The notes under the pieces were generated by a model. That model was not told the DNA's origin. It did no database searches and worked only from the letters and a program-made list of their open reading frames with translations. The translations under genes were made by a program, and so were the position numbers. A DNA stretch of 64,000 nucleotides from Bigelowiella natans CCMP2755 (Eukaryota; Cercozoa; Chlorarachniophyceae): positions 20,356-84,355 of the forward strand of contig ADNK01000008.1 of the NCBI GenBank assembly GCA_000320545.1, written 5' to 3'. Shown in pieces: positions 40,729 through 53,889 of the stretch; positions within the stretch are counted from its first letter, which is position 1; every line of letters starts with the position of its first letter.

Positions 40729-41466
40729 TCACGGGCTATTCGATGTTTGTGTCCTGATGCATCATCGTATATGGCGGGCCTGTTCTCTTTGCACTACTAC
40801 TACTACCACTATTACTTCTACCACTATTACTACTACTACTACTACTACTACCTGCTGGAGGAGCAATAGCTGGTGGTGCAGCTGCTGACTCACCACCGGC
40901 TGCTGCCGCCGCTGCTGCTGCTGGGGTCGGTGATGGTGTTCCATCAGCAGGTGGTGGAGGCAATCCAGCCCCTGGAGGGGGTGGAACACCAGCGCCTAAG
41001 TGTGACGCGTGTAAGCACATGTCAATTATTGTTAATCTCCCTCTCGGATGATGATGATGATTATGATGATTGCACACCCGGAGGATGGTGATTCCGCATG
41101 GTCTTTTGGGCATGCGCTACGGAAACATCAAGGGGTTATGCCGAAGGAGTAGAAAACGCAAAAAACTATTTTTTTTAAAAGAAGACAATGACTGTCAAAA
41201 CCCAGCACCTGGAGGGGGGGGAACGCCTGCAGGGGGGGGGACAGCAGCAGCAGCACCAGCATTGTTTTCTCCAGCCGGACTGCTATTGTTCGCGGCAGCA
41301 GCAGGTGGTTTGCTGTCGCTGCTGCTACTACTAGGGTGTGATTTAGCAAGCCAATCGATTGAGTCTAACTTTCCTTCCAAAATTCGGAGCAGAATCTCCA
41401 ACCTTTTTTTGTTGATATACAGTATTATTCACGAGGGGAGAAATAATTTAACAACGAGGGTAAAGT

Positions 41467-41515
<49 letters not shown>

Positions 41516-42304
41516 CAAGATACTCAACGGGTGATCATTCTCGCAGGGATATGGTACATTATTATTTCAGAATGATTCAAATTCTCAGACAATTAAAAAC
41601 GAATACAAGGATGTATATCCTCATTATGACTGTTCAAAATTGACGACGACGACGACTACTACTACTACCGTTTACATTTTAATTAAAAGCTAATTATCTC
41701 TCTGTTCCAAAATCATGATTCGGCCACTACTACTAGCAGACACACACCTTTGAACATCCATTGATATCTTCCCCAACTTCTGTTCGCAATGCACCTGATG
41801 TCATAGCCAAAGCTACCACCTTCAGGCCAAGCAAATTTACAATCGTACACACACAAACAATACACACGCACGCACACACACTCTCTCTCTTTCTCTCACA
41901 CACACACCAAACTACGTGCGTGCATAATACATGTTACTTATGTATTATACTTTAAAATGCCAATCCTATACACCGTGCGAATAATTGAGAAGATAGTATT
42001 TACCAGCATCTTATTGACGAAATCCGCAGTCGAAACCACAAAATGGTTGACGATCATCAGCACCTGAGGAATGGGGTCATGATTTATTCCAAGAAACTCA
42101 TTATTTCTACTACAATTAGATAAGAACGCTGTCTTCTATAGCACAAGCACCGATGAACTATTTTGTAAGAAGCGCATAGCGGAGAGGCGTATTGCGTACG
42201 GAAAACACGAAGGATCATCTCCACCACACCTTTCTCGACGGAATGGCCTGGATTTTGTCCAGATTAGGTTGGCTAGGCCCCCTTGGACGCGTCTCGCCCG
42301 ACAT
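40196..42304 (-). CDS. WASHC3: WASH complex subunit 3 (CCDC53-like)
   Basis: WASHC3 is a small coiled-coil subunit of the WASH complex, which drives Arp2/3 actin branching on endosomes. Exon 1 starts MSGETRPRGPSQPNLDKIQA at 42304. The next exons give IVNHFVVSTADFVNKML (about 42010-42065), HCEQKLGKISMDVQR and LEILLRILEGKLDSIDWLAK, matching the family pattern of NQF..HT..F.N, CEEKL, and L.ILEAKL.SI. A proline/alanine-rich linker (VPPPPGAG repeats) follows. The last exon holds GPKLKDDPRFVKYFRMLKLG and GVPPPVIEMKMQQEGYD, the conserved C-terminal helix pair. The tail is acidic (SESEDDDDEFED) with the stop at 40196. Introns contain (GA)n at 40688-40726 and 41469-41511. The phases at the first three joins are consistent. 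Confidence 0.88.
41469..41511. repeat. (GA)n microsatellite in a WASHC3 intron
   Basis: About 43 bases of alternating A and G. A second run is at 40688-40726. Confidence 0.9.
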
Positions 42305-42493
42305 CTAACATCGAAGAGGAGAAGGGCATTCATTATCCCTCAAATACTTCACGTAAGTAATAAGTTGCTGCTGATGCTCCTGATGCTGTAGCATTCATCT
42401 TCTTCTTTCTCTTGCGCCGACATACACGTACGATACAATATTTGTGAATTTGAATATCCATGAATGGACCCTCCCCCCCCCCCCCCCCCCTAT

Positions 42494-42818
42494 CTATTCA
42501 CGTATATGTATATCACTTTGCTATCATAAGCTTTGTCCATGATGTGTGTGCTGGACGCCCCCGGGATCTTATCCGCCCAGTTGTATTGCCTTCCAAGCCA
42601 TTCGATGTACTCGGAGAACTGAATACACTGAGAAGGAAAACAGCAAAGAGTCCTCAATTAGTCATCTTCGCCGTCGCGATTGAACAGCAAGAGCATTTCA
42701 TCATAAAACCACGAAAAGACCTTCCTTCAAATTAACCATGTGTCAATCATGTGGGGGAATGCTCATAAGGATATGAGAATAAAGTGTGGATGCACAGCTA
42801 TGTGTCGCTAAGGCGTTT

Positions 42819-42857
<39 letters not shown>

Positions 42858-43640
42858 CACCATATCACGATTCTTGTCCAAGTCCTCCCTAAGTTGATCT
42901 ACGGATTTCTGGGTGAGATTGAATTCCGTAAGGGTTTGATGCAACTCCATGAAGTCGCAGTTCTTGATGTTGCCACTTCCTGTTGGGTCAAATCGCCGAA
43001 AGACGTTGGCTGCCGCTGTGCGCTGCTTTAGCGCTTGCTCGTCCAGAAACAACTTCTCCCATCTAAATGTAAAACAAGTTTGGTTTGAGTGCACCCAGGT
43101 CCTTCGACTTAGTCCGGATTATAATATGGGGAAGGGAAAGTCAAGTGTGCAACAACACCTGTCGGCTGATCCCCACCAACTTTGAAACTCCTTCAGCTCT
43201 ATCACGCCACTGTGCAAACAAAATTCAAACGGTGTGAATGCGTACAAAATGCGCGCGTGTGCGTTCGGTTTTGTGTACGCGTGTCTAGTTATAGCGGGCA
43301 TTCTTCAGAATAAGCATTTTAGTCTTTTGCAAAAAATCGCTTTGCAGGCAGACATTCAAATAATGGCTCTATTTTTAGTAACCTTCCGTCGCTATCGAGC
43401 ATCAATAATGCGTATTTGATCTCTAAAGTTGGGTAAAAAAATTGATGAGTTTATTCAAATGCCATCTCATCCTCCTCTTCCTTTTATATTACTACCGTAG
43501 ACAAGAAACCAACCTGTCTGTGTAAGCATGTGCCCCAGATTGTAGCACAGAGCCTGAAACTCTTTCGCATCAATGCTGCCGCTGCCATCCGTGTCAAACT
43601 TGTTGAAGACGATCGTAGCTGTACTTACAGAACTGCTCAT
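42494..43640 (-). CDS. Four-EF-hand calcium-binding protein
   Basis: Exon 1 (from 43640) gives MSSSVSTATIVFNKF with EF1 FDTDGSGSIDAKEFQALCYN. Two further exons supply IKYALLMLDSDG and VIELKEFQSWWGSADR, which together form EF2. The next exon (about 43072-42850) gives WEKLFLDEQALKQRTAAANV, EF3 in FDPTGSGNIKNCDFMELHQT, and LTEFNLTQKSVDQLREDLDK. The last gives IQFSEYIEWLGRQYNWADK, the end of EF4. The stop is at 42494-42496. The product is roughly 190-200 residues. All loops with visible position 1 have Asp. A donor ATG-gtgaag runs straight into a (GT)n tract at 42822-42855. The gene sits head-to-tail behind WASHC3. It is probably a Ca2+ sensor; the partner is unknown. Confidence 0.75.
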
Positions 43641-45686
43641 CTCTCACGTAATGCTTTACAGCCTACTTGGTGGCCTTCATAAAACGTATTTAGGTTCATG
43701 AATTGATGGAGGGCGACCACACATGAAAGCCATGTCCACACAGCATGAACACTATGACTTCGTGAGCAGCATTACTATCACTGCTAATTTTTTAGCTAAT
43801 GATCAAACCTCCAGGATAATTGAGAGGGGGGGAGGTGGGGAGGGGATGGAACGAGAATCCGGTTGCGATTCGTACGCAGCCTCTCCTTGCAAGATCCACC
43901 AGCTGGGGCGATTATGCTGTCCCTTCTGTGTCGTCACCCGGTCGGCGGTTTGAAGCAGTGTATCCGTAAAAAAACATTGTCGCAGTCTGAAATACCAACT
44001 CATTTATGTTACATTTACCGCAGCGCGAAAAAATATCTGGATGTTGGTTTTGGAGACGACAAGAAGCATGGGAGACGAAGCTGGAGCTGCTGGAAAGGAG
44101 CGATCATCACCTTTAGACATTTTTTTACACCATGAACATCCTAATGTATTTCTCATCAATGAAAATCTTCCCACTGCCTTGTTTTGAAGACACTCGACAA
44201 TGTTTCTTGTTTCATTTTTGTTGTTCTTCTCTGGAGCGAATCTGCCGGCCACGAGCAGTTCAATGGAGTGAGTCAGCGTGTCCCATGGAGGAAGATGACA
44301 AGAAAGAAAGAAAGAAGTGTTTCACAGTCCTCACTGAAACCAGTTCGAGGCACTGCATTTTGCACGCTGCAAGTGTCTTGCAACACTTTGGAAATGTAGT
44401 TTTTCATCATTGTTTCATTGTTTCATTGTTTCATTGGAGCAGTCAAAGGATCGCCTTTGAACCTTGAACATCGAACTCAGCATTGTTGCTGAAGGTGGCA
44501 GGTGCTTGGTGGTTGTTTCTTTTTGGCTTGTTCATACGATGATCATCACGATCCAATGTTTCAACGATGTGTTTCTGCTTTTTGTTTGGCAAATTGTGTG
44601 CAGGTTTTGACTCAACACCTGCAAGTTTTTTGAATTGTTTGCACTCTGACACCTTCATTGACTTGCTTGATTCATGACTTGGTGTTCTTTCGTTTCCTCC
44701 ATCAATTGAGAAGTTTTTTTTCCCAGCACACTTGGTTTGGGTTCACACTTGTGAACCATGGAGTTTGCGGCTGCCACTGCTTTGCTTTTTCAGTGACAAG
44801 TGAACAGCGCAATTTGCAACCCATCCAGGGCCTTTTGCCATCACTGGATCAGCACGTCCACGATGTGACGTGCAACCTTTTGATCCAGAAGCTGGTTGTG
44901 TTCCTTTCCCTTGATCGACCAAACTTTGCGACAAGTTCTTCTGCCTGCATGTTTCCTTTTGCACGTGTCCGTGTTTGATGATGACACACGTGCAAAAACT
45001 TTTCGTCCTTCAAAGGTTCAAGTTGTTCTTCCGTTGGCCGGCTTGTCTGGTGGTGGCATTGCAGTGGCTTTCCTGTTTTTGATTTGAACATCCTCGCTCA
45101 TCACTTTGCATCACTTTGCACGAGAACAATTTCATGGTGTTTCAACGACACTCTGCTGTGGAATTTTTGCTGTGTCGTTTTCAACAAAGATTGTTTGCAC
45201 GCAAAAGTCACGTGATGTGCCTGGGATTTTCATTACGTCATTCTGGCAATTCAATTCAGCAGCAGGTCGTCAGTGGGCAAACTTTCACGTTGGGCATGCT
45301 TCGCAATTTTTGCTGCCGCCCATGTGATGCGCCGATGGTGGGGAAATGAAGTGTCAGGTGTGGCCCATGCTAGCATGAGCGGCGGCGCGCCCGCCATTCA
45401 CAAGAATTGTTCAGACACGGTTCAAAAATTGCCAAGCTTCAGCAGCGCCACAAAATTTGCAACGAACGATTTCATTTGCATTTGCTGTGCTCAAAATGGT
45501 CGCGCTCTCATTCCAGTCATCCCAAAAGTTTCAATCACGTCGAACAACGAGACTACCCAGTGCAAAACTTGATTTTTAAAGATCTAATTCACCATGTGGT
45601 GTTGCATGTGACAAAGACAACGTGACATGACATGAGAAATTATATTCACATTTATTCGCATGTGTGCACTTTTTCTCTGAGATGTT
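43641..45686. other. Unexplained block between EF-hand and RBBP6-like genes
   Basis: I found no convincing exon chain. From about 44150 to 45600 the text changes character: TTTGCA, GCACGTG and CAAAATTTGC words recur, and there are small tandem repeats such as GTTTCATT (about 44409-44435) and CATCACTTTG (about 45099-45119). Several frames of 60-110 codons are open on both strands, none resembling a known family. CATGCTAGCATG occurs once at 45366-45377. Confidence 0.4.
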
Positions 45687-48600
45687 TCACGTCTTGCTTT
45701 TCCCATTAAATATGTACACTCTTCGCTTCTTTGGTGGATTTTTAGGCTTCGGTCCTTTTTTTGCTATTGTTAGACGCCTTACATCCGATCCATCTTCCTT
45801 CCCTCCTGACTTTGTAGAGCTCTTGAGAAAGACGCGTCTTTTCCCGCCAGAAAGCTCGATGCGACCATTCAGCTCTGGTTCGATATCATCCTTTTTCTTT
45901 ATAGTTAGACGCTTTGTTTTGCGTGTACCCCCTCCTCCTCCTCCTCCTCCTCGATATTTTGCATTATCATCATCTTCTGTTTCCCGTCTTCTTACTCTCC
46001 TTGACATTTTCTCCTTCTCACTCCTTTTTCTGACTCGGATCCGGCGACTTGGGGCACTACCACTACTTTCTTTCGTCCCAGAGCCTCTCCATCGATCCTT
46101 GGTGATATTGGCGCTATCTTTTCGTGCCGCTCTCCCGTTCTTCTTAGCCCCCTTTATCTTCTCATATCTCTTCCCTCGCTCCGTACCATTGCTGTCATCG
46201 CTGTAATCATCGCCTCCTTTTCGGCGGCCACGTTCACTTCTGGGAGGAGATTGTCTTTTCTTAGAAGATTTTCTGAGAATGACCTGGCGGAGTTCTTCAA
46301 GTTTACTAGCGCTTGAGATTTCGTCGTCGTCGTCGTCCTCCTCAATTCTGTTCCTTGTAGGTAGCTTATTCCCCCTCCGCTGAGATTGCTTACCGCGTTG
46401 GCTACTGTTATCGTCGTCGTTTAGCCGTCTGTAAAAGCGATACACATGGTGGATGATGATGATGACAGGTTGCAATAAAAACAAACAAAAGCCGAAACCT
46501 GTCGTAGCCATCGTCTTTATAATAGCCTTTGCGTTTAGACCCTGCGACATATTTGCGGTCATCGTCGCCATCATCAAGCAGTTTTTCGTTGCTGTCACGG
46601 TTCCTCTCCCTTTCTTTTCTACGTGTTCTCGTCCTTTCTTGTTCTTGATTTTTTTCCAGCTCTTCTTGATTGCCCGTTCCTGCTCTTCTGCGGCTCTTCT
46701 TCTGGTGTCCATTATCGCTATGATCCCCATGAGTCGCTGCTCTACTAGGACTGTCTCTATGTTCGTTGGATTCAAAGCCTCCTTTTTTTGATTTTTTTAA
46801 TAAAATAGCAACCGTGGACATTATGCTCACAACATTCACATCACCCATTCAACGGCTCACAACACGAAGATGCAAAGCTTCGATTTTTGGACATTGTTTA
46901 AATACCAACTGTCGACAACGTGAGTGCATGCAAGACAGATGTATCCTTTACAACTTCAAAAGTAGCTTTGATCTATCCGAAATATTTTCTTCCTCTCTGT
47001 TGTTTTTCTCCCATTCCCTACTATGCACTCTCAGGGGCGATGATAATCGATATGATCGTCGTTCTAGCTGCGCGGGCAATAATGCATCATCGCACTGCTT
47101 CACAAACTAGTCCATGTTCCCGGTGATATAGGCTCCTCCTCCCACTATATATCTTATGCTTGGCGTACTGTTCTACTACAACTACTACTACTCCTATTCC
47201 TATTGCTACCTAACAATCGAAACTAATAATGATATTGAATGACAAAACATACCGCTCCGTCTTTCTCCCGACGGCAATCTTCTTTTCCCTGGTGACAACG
47301 CTCTCCGTCCTCCTCCTCCTCCTCCTCCTCCTCCTGCTGCCTCTCTTCTTCTTCCTCCCGGCGATTGTCTTCGTCGCCCTGGGGATCTTGATTCCGGCGA
47401 ACGTCGTCTTCCAGGTGGATGATGATAGGGTCTATCACTTTGCTGCTCAGGTCCCTCGTAAGCTCCCCCCCCCCCCCCTCGGGCTCCTCCTCTTCGGTGA
47501 CCATGTGCATGTGGTGCTCCTCCCCCTCCTCCTATCCTCCTAGGCCCGTCATCATCATCTCCATCATCATCGCTATACCCATACCTGTGACCACCACCAC
47601 CACCACCACCACCACGATCTTCGTAATCGTCGTACATCATCGTGTTTTCGCCTCTTCTACTTCCACCATTTCTCCAGTGATGTGGTGGCGGCGGTCCAGG
47701 ATAGTCACGTCTTCTTGGCATTGGTCCGCCTCCTCGTCCTCCTTCTCTATACCATCGTCTTTCATCATGGGGAGGGGGGCCTCCTCGCTCTCTGTAGCCA
47801 GAGTAACGGGGAGGCGGCGGCCCATTGCGGTATGGAGGTCCTCGATGCTGACGATGGTGCTGAACATGATAAGGAGGTGGTGGTGGGGGGCCATAACCCG
47901 GCCTCATCCTCCTCCTTGGTCCGTAATTGTAACGATCATCATCAAATGGTGGCTGTGGTGGTGGGCCTCCTCTTCTGTGCATAGGAGGAGGATGGTGATG
48001 AAAATCACCTCTTCTCTGCTGCATTCCGCCGCGCATTCTATCCACATCCCTCCTCATTCCCGGGCGGGGAGGAGCATCTCCGTCAGGCATCCCCCGATGA
48101 TTGCCACGGTGGTGCTGAGATTCATGCATAGCGTTGCCTCCTGTATCTGCTCGTGTAGCAGCAGGGTGTGATAGCTTTTTTGAGTCGTCGTCTTTGGTGA
48201 GATTCTTATCCTCATCATTTTCTGCTGCTGCTGCTGCTTTCCTTTTAGTAGTACTGCTGCTACCCTGAGCATTATTCACTGCTCGCTTACCATTCTTCAT
48301 CTTCTCCTTGTTTGATACGTGCACATCCTCTTTCTCTGGTCCACTCTCGGACGCATTATTTCTATTGCTCGAAGACGACGACAAGGTGGTCTTGCTCGGA
48401 ACAGGATCTGATCTATCCGCCCCCATCACCTCTTCTACCTCTTCTTCTTCTTCTTCTTCCTCCACGTTCTCATCGTTGTTATCATCGTCCTCATCTTCGT
48501 CAGAGAGCATGGCGAGGACTGAGGTTTGCTGTTGGTGAGCAGCCTCTTCTTCTTCGTCTTCTTCCTTTCCTTCATCTTTTCCCTTCTCTTCCTCCACTTC

Positions 48601-50940
48601 CTCATCCAAATCATCACGAGCAATTGCTTCACTTTCGCCATGTTTACTGCCATCTGCGTGACCACCGGCTGCTGCTATCAGCTCACTCGCTTTCTCCCCC
48701 TCCTTGCTCTCCTGCTGTTTCTGGTCTTGTTTTGCGATTTGAGGTTTCTCTTGCGATTTCGGTTTTTCTTCCTTTATCTCAGGTGTAGGAGGAGGAGGGG
48801 CAAGAAAGTCTGCAACAGCCTCTCGGAGCTCCTCGTTAGGCTCGATATCGTCGAGGTCAACATCCGTAGTTCCACAACCAGGGCACTTGAACTCCTCGTT
48901 TATTACCGCCTGGTAACAATTAGTAATAATTAGGCAACAAACGGTCACTAGCTGGTGCGTTTGTCTAAGAAGTCGGTATTCCGAGCCAATTTCGTAGCGT
49001 ACGACATGACAAACACGTTTCAAATACGTTGGACAACAACTCGGAATGTATAACTTTAGGGGCAATCTCGAAACTATAAAACGTACGTTTCGCGATATGC
49101 ATTTGCTACTTTCCACCACCACCACCACCACCACCACTACCACCCTAGATGTGACCCACCCACTAACTACCCCAGATGTGAACTACTATCGAGGTCAATC
49201 TTCGGCATAATGAAACTACTCCCCGAAATAGCTTTCTATTACACCCTTTAACAAAATTGTTGTAGAGAAATCATCGACCTGTCTCATGCACCCGTTGCAG
49301 AAACATACGTTACAACAGGCGCTAACTGCGTCTCTCAAGTAATCGTTGCAGATCGGACAAAGATATTCTTGCTTCTTTGCGGCAATCCCAGTCTTTGTCG
49401 TTGATACTATAGAAATGGGACCAATAAGGCGTGTTGTTGTTTATAGCGATGAACCACCACCACCACCACCACCAAAATGCGCTTACAGACCAACTTGAGC
49501 CACTTGGTACGCTCCCCTCAGCATCAGTCTATTGAATTCATTCTCATTCGGTCCGTGCTTTTCTGGAATATTTAGCGACGTTGGAAAAATGGGAAAATAA
49601 TCAGTAAGCAAGGAGGAGATGGGAGCTCTCTTGGAATGCTAAAGCAAGTAAAGATGCTGTCGCGTACTTGTCTTGTCTCCCAAGCCTTGCTCCTGCATAT
49701 CCTTGCCGCCGAAGCTCGCCCCTGGGCAAAACCTGCGACATTGGCCTTAATTTTATTGATGAAAAAGAGAAGGAAAGAAGACGAAAATGGTAGATGGCCT
49801 AGGAGGATATGTTGTCTCTTATTTTCTTCTTCTTCTTCTTCTTCTTCTTCTTCTTCTTCTTCTTGTTTCCATACTTTTTCCAATGTCCAGGCCGTCCGCA
49901 GTTGTGACACACGTAACCTAGGCAATAACGGACCATTTTGGTGTGTGTTTGTGTGTGCATGTCCTCAATGATGCATGATAATAAGTGAGCTATGCGCATC
50001 AGCATCGTCATCGATTAGATATCTTAGAGACAATACCCTCCGGTGGCTTGTCACCAGGTTGGCGGCCATACTGTTGGTAGCCCGCCGTAATCCTGTTTCA
50101 ATGGAAAGTCTATCAGGTCTCTACACAAATTTGAGTTGAATGGAAGGAAATTTTCGCAATAGCAGTCGATAGTAAGGGGGTATTGGTTGCATTAGAAGAG
50201 TTACTCTTTGCTGTTGTGCATTATAGCATTTAATTTCTCCAGCTCTCCGGCCTTCGCAGACACAACTCTGGGCTTCGGTGTCCTTGCAGTACGCTGAGAG
50301 GTTTTAAAATTGATGACAGAAAGAAAAGATTCATTGTAAGTGGTGGGCTTGATCACATGACAAGGGTTGGATAAAAACCTTAGGACCAGAATTTCCGCGC
50401 AGGCTAAGGGAGAAATAGGAGAATAGATTTTCAGCATCGAGAATTTGCGACACTTAGCGCATCGAGCAGCATTATGCATGTGTTCGAAACTCACTTGGTC
50501 CCAGGAAGCATGAAAGACCAGGATCTTTTAGAAGGGACCCTTTTCACTATAATGCTCGTGTTCTTCGGTAACATGTCCTTGTCCATGTATACTGTTCCAC
50601 ATACACACCAGCACCATGAGAATCAAAAAGGATAATTCATATGCTCTCCACATTTCTTCTGTTTCTACCTTCATTGGAGTCGTTGTTTGTGATTTCGAAA
50701 TCAAAGGTATCACGATTTTTCGCCAGCTTATTCTGCGTTATGATGCTTTTCTGGAAAGCAGCAGTTGAAAAGAAACATCAGTGTTGTCGCTCGCTCACAA
50801 GAAAAGGCGAAACAAACCTTGACATCAAGAATGGAGATAGACCCACCATCGAACGAGATGGGATTCCAACTTCCCTTCGCGCTATTGAATCGATAGTGGA
50901 CCGCAGAGGTCGGCATGATGAAAGGGGGCGGACTTTCCAA
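45687..50940 (-). CDS. RBBP6: RBBP6-like E3 ubiquitin ligase (DWNN, zinc knuckle, RING)
   Basis: RBBP6/Mpe1 proteins couple a ubiquitin-like DWNN domain to a RING and take part in pre-mRNA 3' processing and ubiquitination. The N-terminus (ATG 50940, or an internal Met at 50916) gives SAVHYRFNSAKGSWNPISFD, IITQNKLAKNRDTFDFEI and KNTSIIVKRVPSKRSW, the DWNN fold. The zinc knuckle CHNCGRPGHWKKFC is completed across an intron holding (TTC)n (about 49706-49892). The RING follows: EYLCPICNDYLRDAVSACC and VCFCNGCMRQVDDF (about 49400-49260), then EEFKCPGCGTTDVDLDDIEP and LREAVADFLAPPPP. The C-terminal half is long and disordered: acidic, then Arg/Gly/Pro-rich repeats (about 47300-48100), then RS/KR-rich to the stop at 45687. 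Domain order and spacing match the family, and the C-terminal length resembles animal RBBP6 rather than yeast Mpe1. Confidence 0.85.
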
Positions 50941-51376
50941 GGATTGAAAGAGGACTTCAGGACTGGATGTGCGGCACCGACCGAGGAAGCCTCTTTAAAA
51001 TACAGGCCTATTTGCAACAACGACAAAAATTAATTCCCAGAATGGATGTCAAATCTGTGTATGGGGAATTAATATCCGAACGACAAGACTTGCAGGCAGA
51101 CGTAGCATAGAAATCGAAGAATATAACTCTTACGACAATGGGAATCCCATGTCGTAGAATAATTATGCCATTGGATCCTCGCCAAATGTTGCAGCACCTT
51201 GCCGTTTCTACGTCATGCGATCTAGTGCAACGTTATGCACTTCTTACATGTATACACACCACAGTAGATCTACGAGTAGATCTATGCTGCTAGTAGGACT
51301 CACGGAAAGACCGAACGAATAATAACCCGGAGAACAAACGAGAGCAAGAAGAAGAAGAAAGCTCTAGTCTCTAACG
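50941..51376. promoter_or_regulatory. Divergent promoter region between RBBP6-like and receptor genes
   Basis: The start codons of two divergent genes lie at 50940 and 51377. No coding exon is supported. AGATCTACGAGTAGATCT-like palindromic words occur at about 51266-51283. Confidence 0.4.
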
Positions 51377-52424
51377 ATGCTCCCTCCCGGAAGACCTAGG
51401 CGGGGAGCAGATATTGTAGGCTGGATTTTCGTGGTCTTGGCTATACTCTGTGGGCATTCAGCTGATGCGGTTCATACAGCAGTGATGCTCAATACTGTAA
51501 CCGGTCCTTCTGTTCTACCGAATCAAACCCAAACGATGATCAACTACTTCATGGTCGATAACAAATCGAAATCTTTATGTCCGCAACATAAGTAATAGAT
51601 GTAGCAGCATCGATGACCGAGACCTATCGCAGCTATCCGAACTTTACTTTCCCCACGCTTCATATTCAGGAATATCTTAATTTAAACACCGGACTCAAGT
51701 CTACTCTTCATTTCCCATTTGAGACGTTCGAGTACTTCGAGGTCAACAGTGACGATGTTGCCAACGGTAAGAGGCCAACAATAAGTTTGAGAATTAATCT
51801 GGACATGCAGCTAAATTATTCTATTGTCGTCGTATGCCTCTTGCCCTGTTCTCCTTATGTCTTCTGTTTTGCAGTCTCTACTTACATAGCATCAAATAGC
51901 TCATTCGACTTAGTTATGGCGCCCTACTCATCAGGGTATGTTCTCCTTCCCGGCATTAATTGTCATCATCATCGTCGTCATCATTATTTGGTGTGAGAAA
52001 GATGGTATTCTTCCGTAGATTTACAGAAACTGTTGTGGAGGCTATGCAGGTCTCTATGCCTCTGGAAAATAAGACATGCGTGCGTGCGTGTGTGTGTGTG
52101 TGTGTGTGTGTGTACACGCAAGCAGCGCATTAGTCGATTCAGTATCTATTCGTTTTCATATTTTGCTACTGGCCAACTATCCTTACAATATTTGACACGT
52201 TTATAGTCCACCTCAAAATTGGTGATTTCGGCCGGGGCTTCCAGGTAACTAATGACTACTTTGTAATCATCAACTTTGTGGAAATGACATAATTTCATGG
52301 TAAAAACTCATCAATAAATTTTTCTCTGTATTATTTTCAGCACATCGCTGTTTTTCACCACTGATAGTGCTGGGCGACGTAGTCGGAGGTATTGAGACAG
52401 TAATCAGTTGGACCTAGTAACCTA

Positions 52425-52471
<47 letters not shown>

Positions 52472-52553
52472 CATATATTTGGATTTTATACAACAACAAG
52501 TACCTGTGAAAACACACCTACACTGTGTCCGTGTGATCCATAACATGTACATG

Positions 52554-52598
<45 letters not shown>

Positions 52599-52744
52599 TA
52601 TTAGAATTTTCAGCAAGCTACTAAGACGAAAGCGAGTGACATAAGACTTCTGATATTCTCACTGTTATAATCCCTTTCCCCTCCTATCCCTTCGAACGCC
52701 ATCTGATATCGTAACAAGGGAGCTGCTGCTTCCAATGTTTATAC

Positions 52745-52775
<31 letters not shown>

Positions 52776-53371
52776 TCTGGTTCAGGTACAACAACCTCTT
52801 CAGCTCTCTCAACACTGCAGACACGTACATGAATGAGTTCGTCAACTTGGTGCGCTACAATGGGGCGGCGACCATCGCTTTTGCATACGTCGATTCTACT
52901 TTCACGGAGCAGGCGTGCTTGGGCGCCTCCCAGGTGGCCTCCGAGAGCGGTATGACGGTCTTGTCCACGGATATTATGGAAAGGTAGCATCATCAGCTGC
53001 TTTTCACAATAATTGCGTTATAGGGGATGATGTTGTATGGATGGATGTACCTCAGTTACAATTCGTCCGCTCCTCAAGTTGCGACAGAGAAGTGGAAAAG
53101 CCTCATTGCTCAGTACAAGGAATCAAGACCCGACGTGCTGGTTGTGTGCTCCTACTCCCTCTGCTCTTCCTTCCTTAACCAGGCATATCGGTCTGTATTG
53201 TACGTGTTCGGGCATTTTCCATGACTTATCGTCGCCCATTCATCCCCCTCTCCCCTACTCCTTTCCTGCTTTATGCTTGAGTGTCTTCAAGTAATCTTGT
53301 TGATCAAACATGGACAAATGCATTGATACATTTCTTGTGCATGCGTACAAATGCATTGATCTGCACAGAGA

Positions 53372-53468
<97 letters not shown>

Positions 53469-53841
53469 TCTAAGCCTATATTCTGGGATAATTATTTCAA
53501 ATATTCAGGGACAATTATCTTCCCAATGCGCTGGCGTTCACGGTGTGTGGTGAGGAGGAAATCACCGTCGAGGAAGACATTCCAGAGACTGGAACTTACC
53601 TTCAGAGCTACACATACTTCACACAGCAATGGCACCGCTCCATCGACAGGGACAACTGGAGAGAGTCCAATCTTTCATCAGTAGCACTGTTCCCATACAA
53701 TAATGGAACGCACAACATTTCCAGTGCGACTCAGCTTTACAATAGGTTCGCAGCCTCAACTAGTCACTCAGTCGTCCGAATTGTGAGCAGCCTGTAAAAT
53801 GTGGAATGCATTGTGCACGGACATTGTGATGTTGAGTTCCC

Positions 53842-53889
<48 letters not shown>

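Noticed and set aside
44443-45091. Overlapping minus-strand frames (for example one rich in Lys, Gln and His)
   Set aside because: There is no family similarity, no consistent splice chain and the sequence is low in complexity, so no gene was called.
49800-49925. Zinc knuckle of the RBBP6-like protein seeming to lack its last Cys, followed by poly-Lys
   Set aside because: A donor GTATGG after the Lys codons joins to a downstream exon beginning FCPG, which restores the Cys. The poly-Lys is intronic (AAG)n.
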